The translations under genes were made by a program, and so were the position numbers. A DNA stretch of 64,000 bases from JACVRX01 sp963819885 (GTDB taxonomy: Bacteria; Actinomycetota; Actinomycetes; Jiangellales; Jiangellaceae). The stretch is from contig CAWFXV010000025.1 in assembly GCA_963819885.1 (NCBI GenBank), positions 45,551 to 109,550 on the forward strand, written 5' to 3'. Numbering within the stretch: the first letter of the stretch is position 1; each line of letters starts with the position of its first letter. A model generated the notes under the pieces. The model saw only the letters and a program-made list of their open reading frames with translations, was not told the DNA's origin and searched no databases. Below, one piece after another: positions 25,349 to 35,464 of the stretch.

Positions 25349-27169
25349 CTAGAGCGTCCGGAAACCCGCCATAGCTTCATACAGCTTCAGCCGCTTGGCG
25401 CGGAACGTGCCACGTGCGTATTTGGCTTGCCAGGCGGCCGTCTCGGCCAGGAACAGGCTGGCCTGCCTGCGTTGACGGGTGCGGCGGAGCAGTTCAGTGA
25501 TGCTGCGGAAGTAGTAGTGGTTGAACAGGCGGTTGAACTCGGTGAAGTAGATGTCGGAGACTCGATGGTCTCCGCGGATGATCAGCATGTTCTCGTCGTT
25601 TTGATCAGTCGACGGGGGGCTGAAATTGGCTGATCCCGTGACGACGATGGAATCGGCGCTCAGAGGATCGATCAGCATGAACTTGGAATGGATATAGCTG
25701 ACGTGTTTGTTCAGCCCGAGTTGCAGCGCGTTTGTCTCGAGGGCCCACTGGTATACGGGACTGCGCAGGAACGAGCCCCATGCCTTGTAGACGTTGTTCG
25801 AGGCGTTGATTCGCACGAAGGAGGCCGTACTGCCTGGTCGCGGAGCGTCCTTCTTCTCAAGAAGCATGAACACAAGGTGATCCCGAGGGGTGTTGTCCCT
25901 CAGGACGTCCTTGAATACTTGGCCGACCCCGAAGGCAAGAGTGATGCAGGCCTCGTGTTGCGCCGAGTCAAGGAGTTGGGCGTAGGAGTCCAGCACCGTC
26001 TTGCCGGGTCGGGGACTGAACACGGCGGTGGCCCCGGGCAGAACCTTGGTGAGGTCGGCCGGGACGGGTGACAACCTCTGCACCTCGGACTTGAATGCCT
26101 TGTTCTTGCGTGCCTTGACCGTCGGGCTGTCCGAGACCATTCCGCCAGGGTCCTGTGCGAGCAGCTCCCAATACCGGACGAACTGGGTGGCGATCGCTGC
26201 ATCGCGCAGCCAGTGCCCCACGTTGGTTTGGCCGTGGATCCCGCCGGTCGACAAGTTGGTTGAACCGGTCCACACCTCCGTGGGCTGGTTTCCCCCAGTC
26301 AGACGAACAAGGAACTTGTTGTGCTGGATGTTCGACTGCCGCGCCTGCCGCAGTCTGACGTGATCTCCGATGCCCGAAGCGGCGATGAGCCTGAGGTTCT
26401 CCTCACGAGGAAAGCTCTCGAAGAAATCGCCGTCCCCGTCGGTGCGTTCGTTGACCTTGGCGTCGACGATGATCCTGACGTCGACACCCCGGCCGATCGC
26501 GGCCTTGAACGCGGCAGCCACCGGGGGGTAACGGAATTCATAGAAGCAGCCAAGGAGCAGATCACCGGGCTGGCTGGAATCGATGAACCGCAGGATTGCC
26601 TCGTCGAGATCCCGGCTCAACCAGGCCAGCGCCTCCGCACGTCTCTGCGGCTCGAGCGTTTCGATCGCAGCGGTGCCGAACCGCCGTTGGTAGGCCTGGC
26701 TGCTGGCCACACCACGGTTGAAGAACACGTCGTGCGCGGATGAGCTGACCAACGGTTCGGTGCGGACCCTGATCGACAACGGCCGGCTGCCGCGGTCGAG
26801 ATCGCCGGGCCTGCCCTTGATCGGGTGGAACCGATAGGCGTACTCGTTGTCGGGCTGCGCGGTGAAATCGTCCCATACGAAGCTTTGGACCGGGTGATCA
26901 AATGTGCTGACCCGTAACCCTTCCTGTGGCTCGGGTATGAGCGACGCGAATACCTTGAACCCTGGCATGAACTGTTGCCGGCCAGTTGCCTTGTCCGTCC
27001 GCTCCACAGCGAAGCCCAGCAGGCCATCCTTCGTGCTGTCACCGGCAAGGATGGCGAACGAGACTGTGTTTACTCCGGAGACGGCGAAGACCTGTCCTCC
27101 TGCCGCCTGCCGCGACCGGAACCGCATCCCGTTCCCCTTCCTTGCGGTGTCATCGCGCGTTCCCGACAT
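25349..27169 (-). CDS. Phospholipase D-like (HKD) domain protein
   Basis: A 606-residue protein with two HKD half-sites as in phospholipase D and PLD-type nucleases. The first is HNKFLVRL followed by WTGSTNLSTGGI (about residue 280-310), and the second is HSKFMLIDPLSADSIVVTGSANFSPPSTDQNDEN (about 490-525). The N-terminal half (about residues 15-150) is a beta-rich region of unknown role. There is no signal peptide, so it is probably cytoplasmic. A Shine-Dalgarno AGAAGG lies just upstream of the paired ATGs at 27172 and 27169. It is divergent from the ureohydrolase gene. Confidence 0.85.
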   Translation of the reverse strand: MSGTRDDTARKGNGMRFRSRQAAGGQVFAVSGVNTVSFAILAGDSTKDGLLGFAVERTDKATGRQQFMPGFKVFASLIPEPQEGLRVSTFDHPVQSFVWDDFTAQPDNEYAYRFHPIKGRPGDLDRGSRPLSIRVRTEPLVSSSAHDVFFNRGVASSQAYQRRFGTAAIETLEPQRRAEALAWLSRDLDEAILRFIDSSQPGDLLLGCFYEFRYPPVAAAFKAAIGRGVDVRIIVDAKVNERTDGDGDFFESFPREENLRLIAASGIGDHVRLRQARQSNIQHNKFLVRLTGGNQPTEVWTGSTNLSTGGIHGQTNVGHWLRDAAIATQFVRYWELLAQDPGGMVSDSPTVKARKNKAFKSEVQRLSPVPADLTKVLPGATAVFSPRPGKTVLDSYAQLLDSAQHEACITLAFGVGQVFKDVLRDNTPRDHLVFMLLEKKDAPRPGSTASFVRINASNNVYKAWGSFLRSPVYQWALETNALQLGLNKHVSYIHSKFMLIDPLSADSIVVTGSANFSPPSTDQNDENMLIIRGDHRVSDIYFTEFNRLFNHYYFRSITELLRRTRQRRQASLFLAETAAWQAKYARGTFRAKRLKLYEAMAGFRTL

Positions 27170-27306
27170 CATCGTCCTTCTAGGCGTGATCATGGACTCA
27201 TACAGGCTTTCGCGGTCTCGACCTTGCACCCGCGTCTGCAGATGCGCGATCACACCGGCGGCACGGAACCGGCCAGCGTCGGGCCGCGCGAAACGAGGGA
27301 GGCGCG

Positions 27307-28518
27307 ATGGGTGACAAGGGTTCCGGCGAGGGCAGGGGCGGCGAGGACATCGGCCGTGTCCGGTCGCGGCTGTCTGGGATGCGGGCACGGCGTCGGCTGA
27401 AGGACGTTCCGGAGGTCAAGCGGCGCGAGCTGGTCGAGCGGAGCCTGGACTTGGGCCTGGATGCGGCGCCGTCGATCAACGACCGGAACATCTCGCTGTT
27501 CTCGCGCGGGCTGGACCCGATGTTCGCGGGGATCAACACCTTCCTGAAGTCGCCATATGTGGAGAACATCCGCGACATCGGTTCCTACGACGTAGCCGTG
27601 GTGGGAGCACCGTTCGACATGGGCACCACGTACCGCAGCGGTGCCCGCTTCGGCCCGCAGGCGGTCCGTCGGATCTCCGCACTCTACGACTCCTACAGCC
27701 CCGACATCGGTATGGACTTGCTCGAGGAGATCACGATCGGCGACGCCGGGGACATCTTCGTGATCCCATCCAACATCGAGAAGACGTTCGACCAGATCGA
27801 CCTCGGCGTCTCTCACATCCTCGACGCCGGCGCGTTCCCGGTGATCATCGGCGGGGACCACAGCATCGGTTATCCCGACGCGAAGGCGCTGGCCAAGCAC
27901 GTCGACGGCAAGCTCGGCATCGTCCACTTCGACCGGCACATCGACACCGCCGTGACGACAATGGACGAGCGGATGCACACCACCCATTGGTCGCACGCCA
28001 CCAAGCTGCCCAACGTCCCGCCGACCAACCTTGTGCAGATCGGCATCGGCGGGTGGATCGGCAACCATTCGGGGGTCCAGGTCGCCGAAGAGATCGACAC
28101 CACCGTCATCACCATGTTCGACGTCGAGGAGCTCGGAATCCAGCGGGCCATGGACATCGCCCTGGAGATCGCCTGGAAGGATGCCGACGCCGTCTACCTG
28201 TCCTTCGACATCGACGTCATCGATCCCGGATACGCGCCCGGCACCGGCACGCCCGAGCCCGGCGGCATGACCCCACGGGAAGCGCTCAAGGCGGTACGGA
28301 TGGTGGCCCGAGAAGGCCTCGTCGGAATGGACCTCGTCGAGATCGCTCCCCCGTACGACGTCGCCGACGGAACCTCCCAACTCGGCGCCCGAGTCATCAT
28401 GGACACCCTCGCCACGCTCGTCGAGAACGGCCATCTCGGCACCCGACTCACCAATGAGGAGCGCCAGCGGGCCGAGGCTGAACGGGATCTCGCAGCCGAG
28501 ACCGGAATCTCCGGCTAA
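27307..28518 (+). CDS. Ureohydrolase (agmatinase/guanidinobutyrase/guanidine-hydrolase family)
   Basis: A 403-residue enzyme of the arginase-agmatinase superfamily, which hydrolyses guanidino groups to urea. The binuclear-metal ligands are visible: GGDHSIGYPDAK (about residue 182), HFDRHIDT (about 205), SFDIDVIDPGYAPGTGTPEPGG (about 300). The N-terminus is extended by about 90 residues relative to SpeB. The pattern FDRHIDT...DERMHTTHWSHATKL..NLVQIGIGGW recalls the guanidine/guanidinobutyrate branch more than classical agmatinases, which have FDAHTDT. That is inference from motif memory. A GAGGGAGGCGCG site precedes the ATG. Confidence 0.88.
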   Translation: MGDKGSGEGRGGEDIGRVRSRLSGMRARRRLKDVPEVKRRELVERSLDLGLDAAPSINDRNISLFSRGLDPMFAGINTFLKSPYVENIRDIGSYDVAVVGAPFDMGTTYRSGARFGPQAVRRISALYDSYSPDIGMDLLEEITIGDAGDIFVIPSNIEKTFDQIDLGVSHILDAGAFPVIIGGDHSIGYPDAKALAKHVDGKLGIVHFDRHIDTAVTTMDERMHTTHWSHATKLPNVPPTNLVQIGIGGWIGNHSGVQVAEEIDTTVITMFDVEELGIQRAMDIALEIAWKDADAVYLSFDIDVIDPGYAPGTGTPEPGGMTPREALKAVRMVAREGLVGMDLVEIAPPYDVADGTSQLGARVIMDTLATLVENGHLGTRLTNEERQRAEAERDLAAETGISG

Positions 28519-28588
28519 TCCGCACCCGGCCCATATTCGTTACGAGCCAAGAGCTTCTCGAATCGAGCAGTCGGAGGAGCTGTTGTGG

Positions 28589-30466
28589 CTATCCCGAGCG
28601 CAGCACCGGGCGCAATGCGTCCAGGACTGAGGCGTCGTCGATAGTGGACGGGACCGGCTCGTCGGCACCGTCGGCGATCCCACGCATGGTCTTGCGCAGG
28701 ATCTTCCCCGACCGGGTCTTGGGTAGTGCGGCTACCACGGCGACGTCCTTGAGCGAGGCGATGGCACCGATCTGGTCGCGCACCATCTGCATCAGCTCGG
28801 CGGCGAGCTCTGCCTGGTCCCGCTCGGCGCCGGCCTTGAGCACGACGAACCCGCGCGGGATCTGCCCCTTGATCGGGTCGGCCACTCCGATCACGGCGCA
28901 CTCGGCGACATCGGGGTGGGCGGCGAGAACCTCCTCCATGCCGCCGGTGGAAAGCCGGTGCCCGGCCACATTGATCACATCGTCGGTGCGGCCCATGACG
29001 AACACGTAGCCATCGGCGTCGATCCGGCCGCCGTCGCCGGTGAGGTAGTAGCCCTCGAATGCCGAGGTGTAGGACTGCACGAACCGCTCGTCGTCCTGCC
29101 AGAGCGTGGGCAGGGACCCGGGCGGCATCGGCAGTTTGACGACGATCGGGCCGTCGGTGCCGGCGTCGACCTGCATGCCGTGGATGTCGAGCACCTGAAC
29201 GTCCCAGCCGGGTAGAGGGCGGGTCGGCGAGCCCGGCTTGATCGGGAGCAGCTCGATGCCGGCTGGGTTCGCGACGATCGGCCAGCCCGTCTCGGTCTGC
29301 CACCAGTGGTCGATCACGGGGATGCCCAGCAGGTCCGAGGCCCAGCGATAGGTCTCCGGGTCGAGCCGTTCACCGGCGAGGAACAGATACTTCATGGTCG
29401 AGAGGTCGTACCTGGCGACGAAATCGCCCTTCGGGTCCTCCTTCTTGATCGCCCGGAAGGCCGTCGGCGCGGTGAACATGCTCTTGACGCCATGCTCGGC
29501 CACGACCCGCCAGAACTGACCGGCGTCCGGTGTCCCGATCGGCTTGCCCTCGTAGAGGACGGTTGTCGCGCCGGCGAGCAGCGGCGCGTAGACGATGTAG
29601 GAGTGTCCGACGACCCAGCCGACGTCGGACGCCGTGAAGATCGTCTCGCCGGCATCGACGTCGTAGACGTTGGGCATCGACCAGCGCAATGCCACCGCGT
29701 ATCCACCGCAATCGCGCACCACGCCCTTGGGCTTCCCGGTCGTGCCAGACGTGTAGAGGATGTAGAGCGGGTCGGTGGCCTGTACTGGCACACAGTCGGC
29801 CGGGGTCGTGGCATCCGTTGCGGCCACCCAGTCGACGTCAATAGGGCCCATTGAGGCGCGAGCCTGTGGGCGCTGCAGGATCACACATCGCGTCGGCTTG
29901 TGCGCAGCCATCTCGATCGCCTTGTCCAGCAGCGGCTTGTACTCGATGACCCGCTTGCCCTCGATGCCGCAGGACGCTGAAACGATCACCTTCGGTGCGG
30001 CGTCGTCGATCCGGACGGCGAGCTCCTTCGGGGCGAAACCGCCGAACACCACCGAATGGACCGCGCCGATCCGGGCGCAGGCGAGCATCGCGACGGCCGC
30101 CTCGGGGACCATCGGCATGTAGATCACCACGCGGTCGCCATGGCTGACGTCGAGCCCGGCGAGGACGCCCGCGAATTGGGCGACCTCATCGCATAGCTGC
30201 GCGTAGGTGTACGTGCGCTTGGTGTCCGTAACCGGAGAGTCGTAGATCAGCGCAGCTTGTGCGCCGCGCCCGGCTGCGACATGCCGGTCGAGCGCGTTGT
30301 GGCATACGTTGAGCTCCCCATCGGGAAACCAGCGATAGAACGGTGGACGCGACGCGTCGAGCGCGGTGGTCGGGGCGACGAGCCAGTCGATCGCCTCGGC
30401 GGCACCGAGCCAGAACGCCTCGGGATCAGTCGTACTGAGCCGGAAGACATCCTCGTATGCACCCAC
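28589..30466 (-). CDS. prpE: Propionyl-CoA synthetase (AMP-forming)
   Basis: A 625-residue acyl-CoA synthetase that activates propionate (and probably acetate) to its CoA thioester. The AMP-binding motif YTSGTTGKPKGVVRD is near residue 240, followed by DHWWQTETGWPIVANP (about 390), the hinge GYYLTGDGGRIDADGY (about 490) and the acetylatable lysine of PKTRSGKILRKTMRGIADG near the C-terminus. Length and motif wording match PrpE, not Acs (about 650 residues). It is convergent with the ureohydrolase gene and not in a methylcitrate operon. Confidence 0.93.
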   Translation of the reverse strand: MGAYEDVFRLSTTDPEAFWLGAAEAIDWLVAPTTALDASRPPFYRWFPDGELNVCHNALDRHVAAGRGAQAALIYDSPVTDTKRTYTYAQLCDEVAQFAGVLAGLDVSHGDRVVIYMPMVPEAAVAMLACARIGAVHSVVFGGFAPKELAVRIDDAAPKVIVSASCGIEGKRVIEYKPLLDKAIEMAAHKPTRCVILQRPQARASMGPIDVDWVAATDATTPADCVPVQATDPLYILYTSGTTGKPKGVVRDCGGYAVALRWSMPNVYDVDAGETIFTASDVGWVVGHSYIVYAPLLAGATTVLYEGKPIGTPDAGQFWRVVAEHGVKSMFTAPTAFRAIKKEDPKGDFVARYDLSTMKYLFLAGERLDPETYRWASDLLGIPVIDHWWQTETGWPIVANPAGIELLPIKPGSPTRPLPGWDVQVLDIHGMQVDAGTDGPIVVKLPMPPGSLPTLWQDDERFVQSYTSAFEGYYLTGDGGRIDADGYVFVMGRTDDVINVAGHRLSTGGMEEVLAAHPDVAECAVIGVADPIKGQIPRGFVVLKAGAERDQAELAAELMQMVRDQIGAIASLKDVAVVAALPKTRSGKILRKTMRGIADGADEPVPSTIDDASVLDALRPVLRSG

Positions 30467-30569
30467 TCGATCACCTGAGCTTCTCAGTCAGCACTTCTGA
30501 GCACTGTCAGGAACTCAACGATATGGCGGGGGGTCCGCGCATCGATGCCAATCCGGGGATGTAGGCGTA

Positions 30570-31118
30570 TCAGTCCTTGGCCGGGACGTAGCTGAGGTTC
30601 AGCACGCCGGTCGTGAACGTTTGGGCGCTCATGAGTTCGAGGTGGATGGTCGGCTCGTCCTGCGGAAAGAGCCGAGCCAGGCCGTCGCCAACAACGATCG
30701 GGTGCACAAGCAGGTTGAGCTCGTCAAGATGGCCCTCGCGCAGCAGCCAGCGGACGGTTGTTGGGCTGCCGGACATGGCGATGTCGCCACCGTCCTGGGC
30801 CTTGATGGCGGTCAGCTTCTGGCCCACGTCGCCGCTGATGATCTCCGAGTTCTGCCAGTCCGCTGCCTGCAGGCTGTTGGAGACGACGTACTTCTTGATC
30901 GAGTTCATGACGTCGCCGAACGGCTCGTCGATGTGCTCGGGCCAGTACGCGGCCCAGTCGTCGTAGAGGACGCGGCCCATCAGCAAGGCGTCGGCCGTGG
31001 CGTAGCCGGCACCGACCGCGGCCCCCATCTCGTCATCGAAATACGGGAAGTGCCACTTGTCGGGCGACTCGACGACGCCATCGAGCGAGATGAAGAAGTA
31101 CGACTTGATCTTGCGCAC
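30570..31118 (-). CDS. Dihydrofolate-reductase/RibD C-terminal domain family protein
   Basis: A 182-residue member of the RibD_C family, NADPH-dependent reductases of mostly unknown substrate. KIKSYFFISLDGVVESPDKW begins the Rossmann-like fold, TADALLMGRVLYDDWAAYWP and DIAMSGSPTTVRWLLREGHLDELNLLVHPIVVGDGLARLF are diagnostic. The GTG at 31118 follows AGGAGG by seven bases, which fixes the start. The gene is monocistronic and intact. Confidence 0.88.
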   Translation of the reverse strand: MRKIKSYFFISLDGVVESPDKWHFPYFDDEMGAAVGAGYATADALLMGRVLYDDWAAYWPEHIDEPFGDVMNSIKKYVVSNSLQAADWQNSEIISGDVGQKLTAIKAQDGGDIAMSGSPTTVRWLLREGHLDELNLLVHPIVVGDGLARLFPQDEPTIHLELMSAQTFTTGVLNLSYVPAKD

Positions 31119-31362
31119 TAGAGGGCCTCCTGGGCTGGTTGTCTGGTCGCTGACAAAGGGCTGGCGTGGCGAGTGTCGTTCGATTCTCGGGTGCTTCCAG
31201 TCTCCATGTCGGTCGCGAGGAGGCGTCCATCTGCCCGACCGACTGCCCACAACGCTCACACCTGCTCGATCGGGCCCCGCGCCAGCGTCCCATGGCGATC
31301 ATGGACTCGGTGTTCTACGGGCTCGTTACGCTCGGCGCTGGAGAGACGAGGAGGGAGACCAC

Positions 31363-31838
31363 GTGTCCGATGACCGGCAGCGGGCGCCACGCCTGCCGCC
31401 TCGCTGGTTCATCCGCCTCTTCTGGTCCGCGCACCGCGCGGTATGCCGGATGAGCGGTGGCCGGGTGGGGCTGTGGCGTCCGAAGCCCGGCCGCTGGGGC
31501 ACGGCGCGGTCTGACGACAACCGGGCGCCGCACCGGCCAGCAGCGCAGCGTGATCGTCGGCTACTTCGAGGATGGGCCAAATCTGGTCACCCTGGCCATG
31601 AACGGCTGGGCCGATGGGGAGCCAGCCTGGTGGCTCAACCTGCAAGCGCATCCCGACGCGACGGTCGATCTGATCAAGGGGTCCCGTGCCGGTGAGGGCA
31701 CGCGCTGCCGAGGGAGAGGAACGATCACGCCTGTGGGCCAGATGGCGCGACGTTGACAGGCAGCTGGACGCCTATGCGGCGCTGCGGTCGTCCGAGACTG
31801 CGGTCGTGATCCTGGAACCGCGGTCCGTGCCCTCCTGA
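31363..31838 (+). pseudogene. Deazaflavin (F420)-dependent nitroreductase family gene, two frameshifts
   Basis: A good ribosome site (GGAGGGAG) precedes the GTG at 31363, which opens VSDDRQRAPRLPPRWFIRLFWSAHRAVCRMSGGRVGLWRPKPGRWG. The core LTTTGRRTGQQRSVIVGYFEDG and LVTLAMNGWADGEPAWWLNL continues one frame over from about 31510. The end ARAAEGEERSRLWARWRDVDRQLDAYAAL is in the third frame from about 31680. Together these make a complete DDN-type protein of about 158 residues. Both breaks are single-base changes without loss of conserved residues. Confidence 0.78.
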
Positions 31839-32002
31839 CGGTGGAGATGTCGTGGGGCGGGTGGGCGCAAGTCGGTCCGCGCAGTACACCTGCACTGTCG
31901 GCAGGGACCAGCTTCGTAGCCGGTTCGGTCGGTAGCTCTGGGCAGACCTGTCCAGGGCCGTCGGTGCGGGTGCCGCTTGTGTCGAAACTTCACCCGGTGT
32001 GA

Positions 32003-32020
32003 GTGAGGCTCCGGCCTCAC
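32003..32020. terminator. Short hairpin in the gap before the CYTH gene
   Basis: GTGAGGC and GCCTCAC pair around a TCCG tetraloop, a stable hairpin. It lies in the 300-bp space between the broken nitroreductase gene (ends 31838) and the next gene (starts 32142), in which I see nothing else recognisable. Confidence 0.4.
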
Positions 32021-32141
32021 CAGGCAGGCAGTGTTGTATCGCGACCCAAGGTTGGATACGCCGCAATTTTCACCGAATGCCTGGACCATGACGCCGCGTA
32101 CTGACGTGAACCGAATAGCCCCGAGGGTGGAAGGAGCAATC

Positions 32142-32921
32142 ATGGCCACAGCAAGAAGGGCTCGCATGTTGTCCGATGAGGATCTGGCCGAGCTGATCGC
32201 GTTGGCCAAAGGCGCGGACAGCGTCGAGCTGAAGTTGACCGTGCCGGTGTCCGACCGCAGCCGGGGGGCGGCGGCGCTGGGGGTGGATCCCCTCGACGCC
32301 CAGATCCGGCAGGTGTACTTCTTCGACACCCCGGAGCTGACGCTGAACAAGGCCGGGGTCGTGGTCCGCGCTCGCCGGGTTCAGCGCAAGGGCGACGACA
32401 CCGTGGTCAAGCTGCGCCCGGTGGTCCCGGACCAGCTCCCCGAACAGTTGCGCCGCTCGCCCAACTTCGGCGTCGAGGTCGATGCGATGCCGGGCGGGTT
32501 CGTCTGCTCCGGATCGATGAAACGCGCGCTGAAGACCCCCGAGGTCCGGGATGCGGTGTTCGGAAAGCTACCGGTCAGCAGGCTCTACTCCAAGGAGCAA
32601 CGGGCGCTGTACACCGCGCACGCACCCGACGGGCTCGCACTGAACGACCTGTCGATCCTGGGCCCAATCACCGTGCTCAAACTGAAATTCGCCCCCGAGG
32701 GATACGCCCGCAGACTCGTCGCCGAGCTGTGGTTCTACCCGGACAACTCCATGATCCTCGAGCTGTCCACCAAATGCGCCCCGTCGGAGGCGTTCGACGT
32801 TGCGGCCGAAACCAGGGCGTTCCTCACCCAGCGCGGTGTCGACCTCACCGGCGAGCAGGAAACCAAAACCAAGAAGGCACTCACCTACTTCTCCAAACAG
32901 CTGAAGTCAGACCGCGACTAA
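32142..32921 (+). CDS. CYTH-like domain protein
   Basis: A 259-residue cytoplasmic protein. The motif SVELKLTVP near residue 27 resembles the ExExK signature of CYTH (adenylate cyclase/thiamine triphosphatase) proteins, though the first glutamate is replaced by serine. QVYFFDTPELTLNKAGVVVRARR and DTVVKLRPVVPDQLPEQLRR match the next strands of the tunnel fold. The enzymatic activity is therefore uncertain. The ATG at 32142 is preceded by GAAGGAG five bases upstream. The gene is convergent with the M1 peptidase gene. Confidence 0.78.
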   Translation: MATARRARMLSDEDLAELIALAKGADSVELKLTVPVSDRSRGAAALGVDPLDAQIRQVYFFDTPELTLNKAGVVVRARRVQRKGDDTVVKLRPVVPDQLPEQLRRSPNFGVEVDAMPGGFVCSGSMKRALKTPEVRDAVFGKLPVSRLYSKEQRALYTAHAPDGLALNDLSILGPITVLKLKFAPEGYARRLVAELWFYPDNSMILELSTKCAPSEAFDVAAETRAFLTQRGVDLTGEQETKTKKALTYFSKQLKSDRD

Positions 32922-33036
32922 GCCGCCCGGTCTCCGTCCAGCCGGGTTCCCGCGCTGCTGTTCCTCGGCGTGGGAGGGAGACTTGGCCAAAGGCTGGACG
33001 AGCTGATCCGCGCGCTAAGGGGCGCCGGCCCTGGAC

Positions 33037-34549
33037 TCACCAGGTCGTCGGCTTAATCGGCGTCCGGAGCCACACGTCGAAGAACGAGTCAAGATCCTGG
33101 CCGGAGACCTCCTCGTAGGTCGCCTCGAAGTCTTCCGTGGTGCCGGTGGAATCGTCGTAGCGCACCAGCCACTCCTGGGCGGCTGCGAAGAACGCCTCGT
33201 CGCCGATCTTGACCCTCAGGGCATGCAGCGTGGCTGCTCCACGGTCATAGATCGGGGCAAGGAACAACCCCAACGGCCCGGGATCCGCAATGGCAAGATC
33301 CCAGAACTCATCGTCGGCGGGGATGTCCATGATGAGCGTCGAAGCTCGTCTGCGCGGAGTCGCCGCCCGTGTGTTCGCTCCACAGCCACTCGGCGTACGT
33401 CGCCCAGCCCTCGTTGAGCCAGATGTCCTGCCAACGCTCTGGGCTCACGGTGTTCCCGAACCACTGGTGGGCGAGCTCGTGCAGGACAGTGGCCTCGCGG
33501 GCGACATTTGAGTACACGGGCCGGGTCTGCGTCTCGAGCGCATAACCGACGCTGTTGTCGTCCACGATCGAGCCGAAAGAATTGAACGGGTACGGCACGA
33601 ACGTGTCCTCGAGAAAAGCGATCATGTCCGGTTGCAGGGCAAGACTGGCATCCGTAGTCGTGGCATTGGCCGGCGTCAGGTTGTCGTCGACAGCGTCGAT
33701 GATCGGCAGTCCGTCATCCGTCTCGGAAAAGCGCAGTTCATAGTCACCCACTGAGGCGGTGGTCAAGTAGCTGGCCTGCGGGTCCGGGGCATCCCAGTAC
33801 CAGGTGGTCCAGCCGTTCGCCGTGATCGGGTCCTGTGCGGGCAGCCCGTTGGCGACCGCGACCTTCCCCTCCGGCACGGTGATCTCGAAGCTGTATGTTG
33901 CCTTGTCGGTCTGATGGTCGCTGACTGGGTACCAGGTCATCGAGCCCTCGGGCTCACCGACCACCATTGCGCCGTCACGTTGCGTCACCCAGCCGTAGAG
34001 AGCGCCCTCGATGTCCTCCGGCCGGGTGGTCTGGCCACCGTACGCGACGACGATCTGCGCTCCCTGCCCTTTCTTGATCTTGGGCCGGGGCTGGATCGTG
34101 AGCTCCCACACGCGGGCGGCATCGTCTTGTACCTGCCAGTACGCTGCGCCTTCCACCTCAGCCCCGGGAGCAGGTGGGGTCACTTCGCTGGCGTTCTTTC
34201 CGTTGATCGTGATCGCTTGCACCCCCATGCCGCGCAGGTCGAGGTTGAAGCGGTCCAGGTCCTGCGTGGCCACGAGGTCGATGGTCGCGACTCCAGCCAG
34301 CTGGCCGACGAGCGGCGCCGGGGCGGGTGCCGGCGGTGTGTACCTGATGTCGAGGTCGTAGTGCTGGGCGTCGTAGCCGCCGTTGCCCGCGTACGGGAAA
34401 TAGGCATCACCCGCGCCGGCGGCCCCCGCGGTGAACCTCGGCCCGCCCGAACCCCCAGGAGCGGCCGTGGCACCACCTGGGACAGCGAGCATGCCCGCCC
34501 CGACCAGGACAACTGTCAATCCGCCGATCATCCGCGTGCGAGCACTCAT
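33037..34549 (-). CDS. Secreted M1-family zinc metallopeptidase, one frameshift near the 3' end
   Basis: A protein of about 500 residues. The N-terminus is a signal peptide (MSARTRMIGGLTVVLVGAGMLAVPGGATA), then the M1 N-terminal saddle domain (YDAQHYDLDIRYTPP, DKATYSFEITVPEGKVAVANG, ASYLTTASVGDYELRF). The catalytic site is HELAHQWFGN (about residue 363) with the second glutamate in WLNEGWATYAEW. Near 33330 one base separates SAQTSFDAH from MDIPADDEFWDLAIADPGPL, which carries on into the C-terminal ALRVKIGDEAFFAAAQEWL and DSFFDVWLRTP. It lacks the large ERAP-type C-terminal domain. The ATG at 34549 follows GGGGG by six bases. Confidence 0.85.
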
Positions 34550-35011
34550 CAGAGACCCCCTGTTGACGGTTGTTCCCTGCACCGTAGACACCTCGGCACG
34601 TGATGCGATAGTCCGGCGCTGTCTCGGCGACGAAGATCGGCTTCGTCCAGGCCCCGCCGATAGCGCACTGGTAGCCGGCGAGCGTCGTCGCCTGTCTGCG
34701 ATCAGATCGGGAGCAGGCCGCTCGCATTGGAACTCACGACCTTTGTGCCCGTCAGGTCGTTGGCCGGGCGCCGGCCGTCAGGCACCGACCGCTACCGCGA
34801 TGCCTAGGCCGAGCAGGGTCAAGCCGGTCGCTGCCTGCACGAAGCCGGTCAAACCGCCCTCCAAGCGGTCATGGCCGATGGTCGCGCCGAGGCAGGCCGG
34901 ACTCTGACCGCTACCTTGTGTGGCAATTCACTCAAAGCTAGTGCCTGAAAGCGATTTACCCGGCCGGGCGGCATGCCTGAGCCGAGAGAGCGTCTACAAC
35001 GAGGAGGCACC
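34550..35011. other. Intergenic stretch without recognisable gene
   Basis: The 460 bases between the divergent M1 peptidase and DUF6325 genes contain no frame with family resemblance. Both promoters must lie here, but no convincing -35/-10 pair is visible. A short segment near 34730 faintly resembles the end of a tRNA but does not fold. Confidence 0.5.
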
Positions 35012-35428
35012 ATGGGAGTCGGCCCTGTCGACGTGGTCATCGTCGGATTCCCGGGCAACAAGTTCACAGGTCGGATAGCTCCCGCCCTGATGGAGCTCGT
35101 CGACACTGGCACTATCCGCGTGATCGATCTGCTCTTCGTCATGAAAGACGCGGACGGCAACGTCACCACAATCGAGGCAATGGATCTGGACCCAGAGACG
35201 GGTCCAAGTTTCCTCGCCATCGATATCAGCCAACCGGGCGCGCTCGGCGCGGAGGACGCAGAGGAGGTCAGCGACGACCTTGCACCGAACAGCTCAACGT
35301 TGCTGATCGCATTCGAGAACGTCTGGGCGGCGAAGCTGGTCGATGCCTGCCGTGCGGCTGACGCCGTCGTCATCGACCAAATCCGCATCCCGGCCGACGT
35401 GGTCGAGACCGTTCTCACCGCAGGTTAG
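35012..35428 (+). CDS. DUF6325 family protein
   Basis: A 138-residue acidic cytoplasmic protein starting GPVDVVIVGFPGNKFTGRIAPALMELVDTGTIRVIDLLFV, the conserved opening of DUF6325. The closing LLIAFENVWAAKLVDACRAADAVVIDQIRIP is also typical. Members usually sit next to a small SHOCT-domain protein, as here, so the two probably act together. The function is unknown. The ATG at 35012 has the strong site GAGGAGG five bases upstream. Confidence 0.85.
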   Translation: MGVGPVDVVIVGFPGNKFTGRIAPALMELVDTGTIRVIDLLFVMKDADGNVTTIEAMDLDPETGPSFLAIDISQPGALGAEDAEEVSDDLAPNSSTLLIAFENVWAAKLVDACRAADAVVIDQIRIPADVVETVLTAG

Positions 35429-35464
35429 ACACCAGCGCCTACCAAGAACCAGAGAGGCTTCCAA

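Noticed and set aside
27170..27306. Guanidine riboswitch before the ureohydrolase
   Set aside because: I could not trace the conserved paired elements in the 137-bp leader. A covariance-model search would be needed to exclude it.
34720..34780. tRNA-like stretch near GGAACTCACGACCTTTGTGCCCGTCAGG
   Set aside because: The T-stem and anticodon stem do not pair and no acceptor strand is present, so similarity is too weak to call a tRNA fragment.
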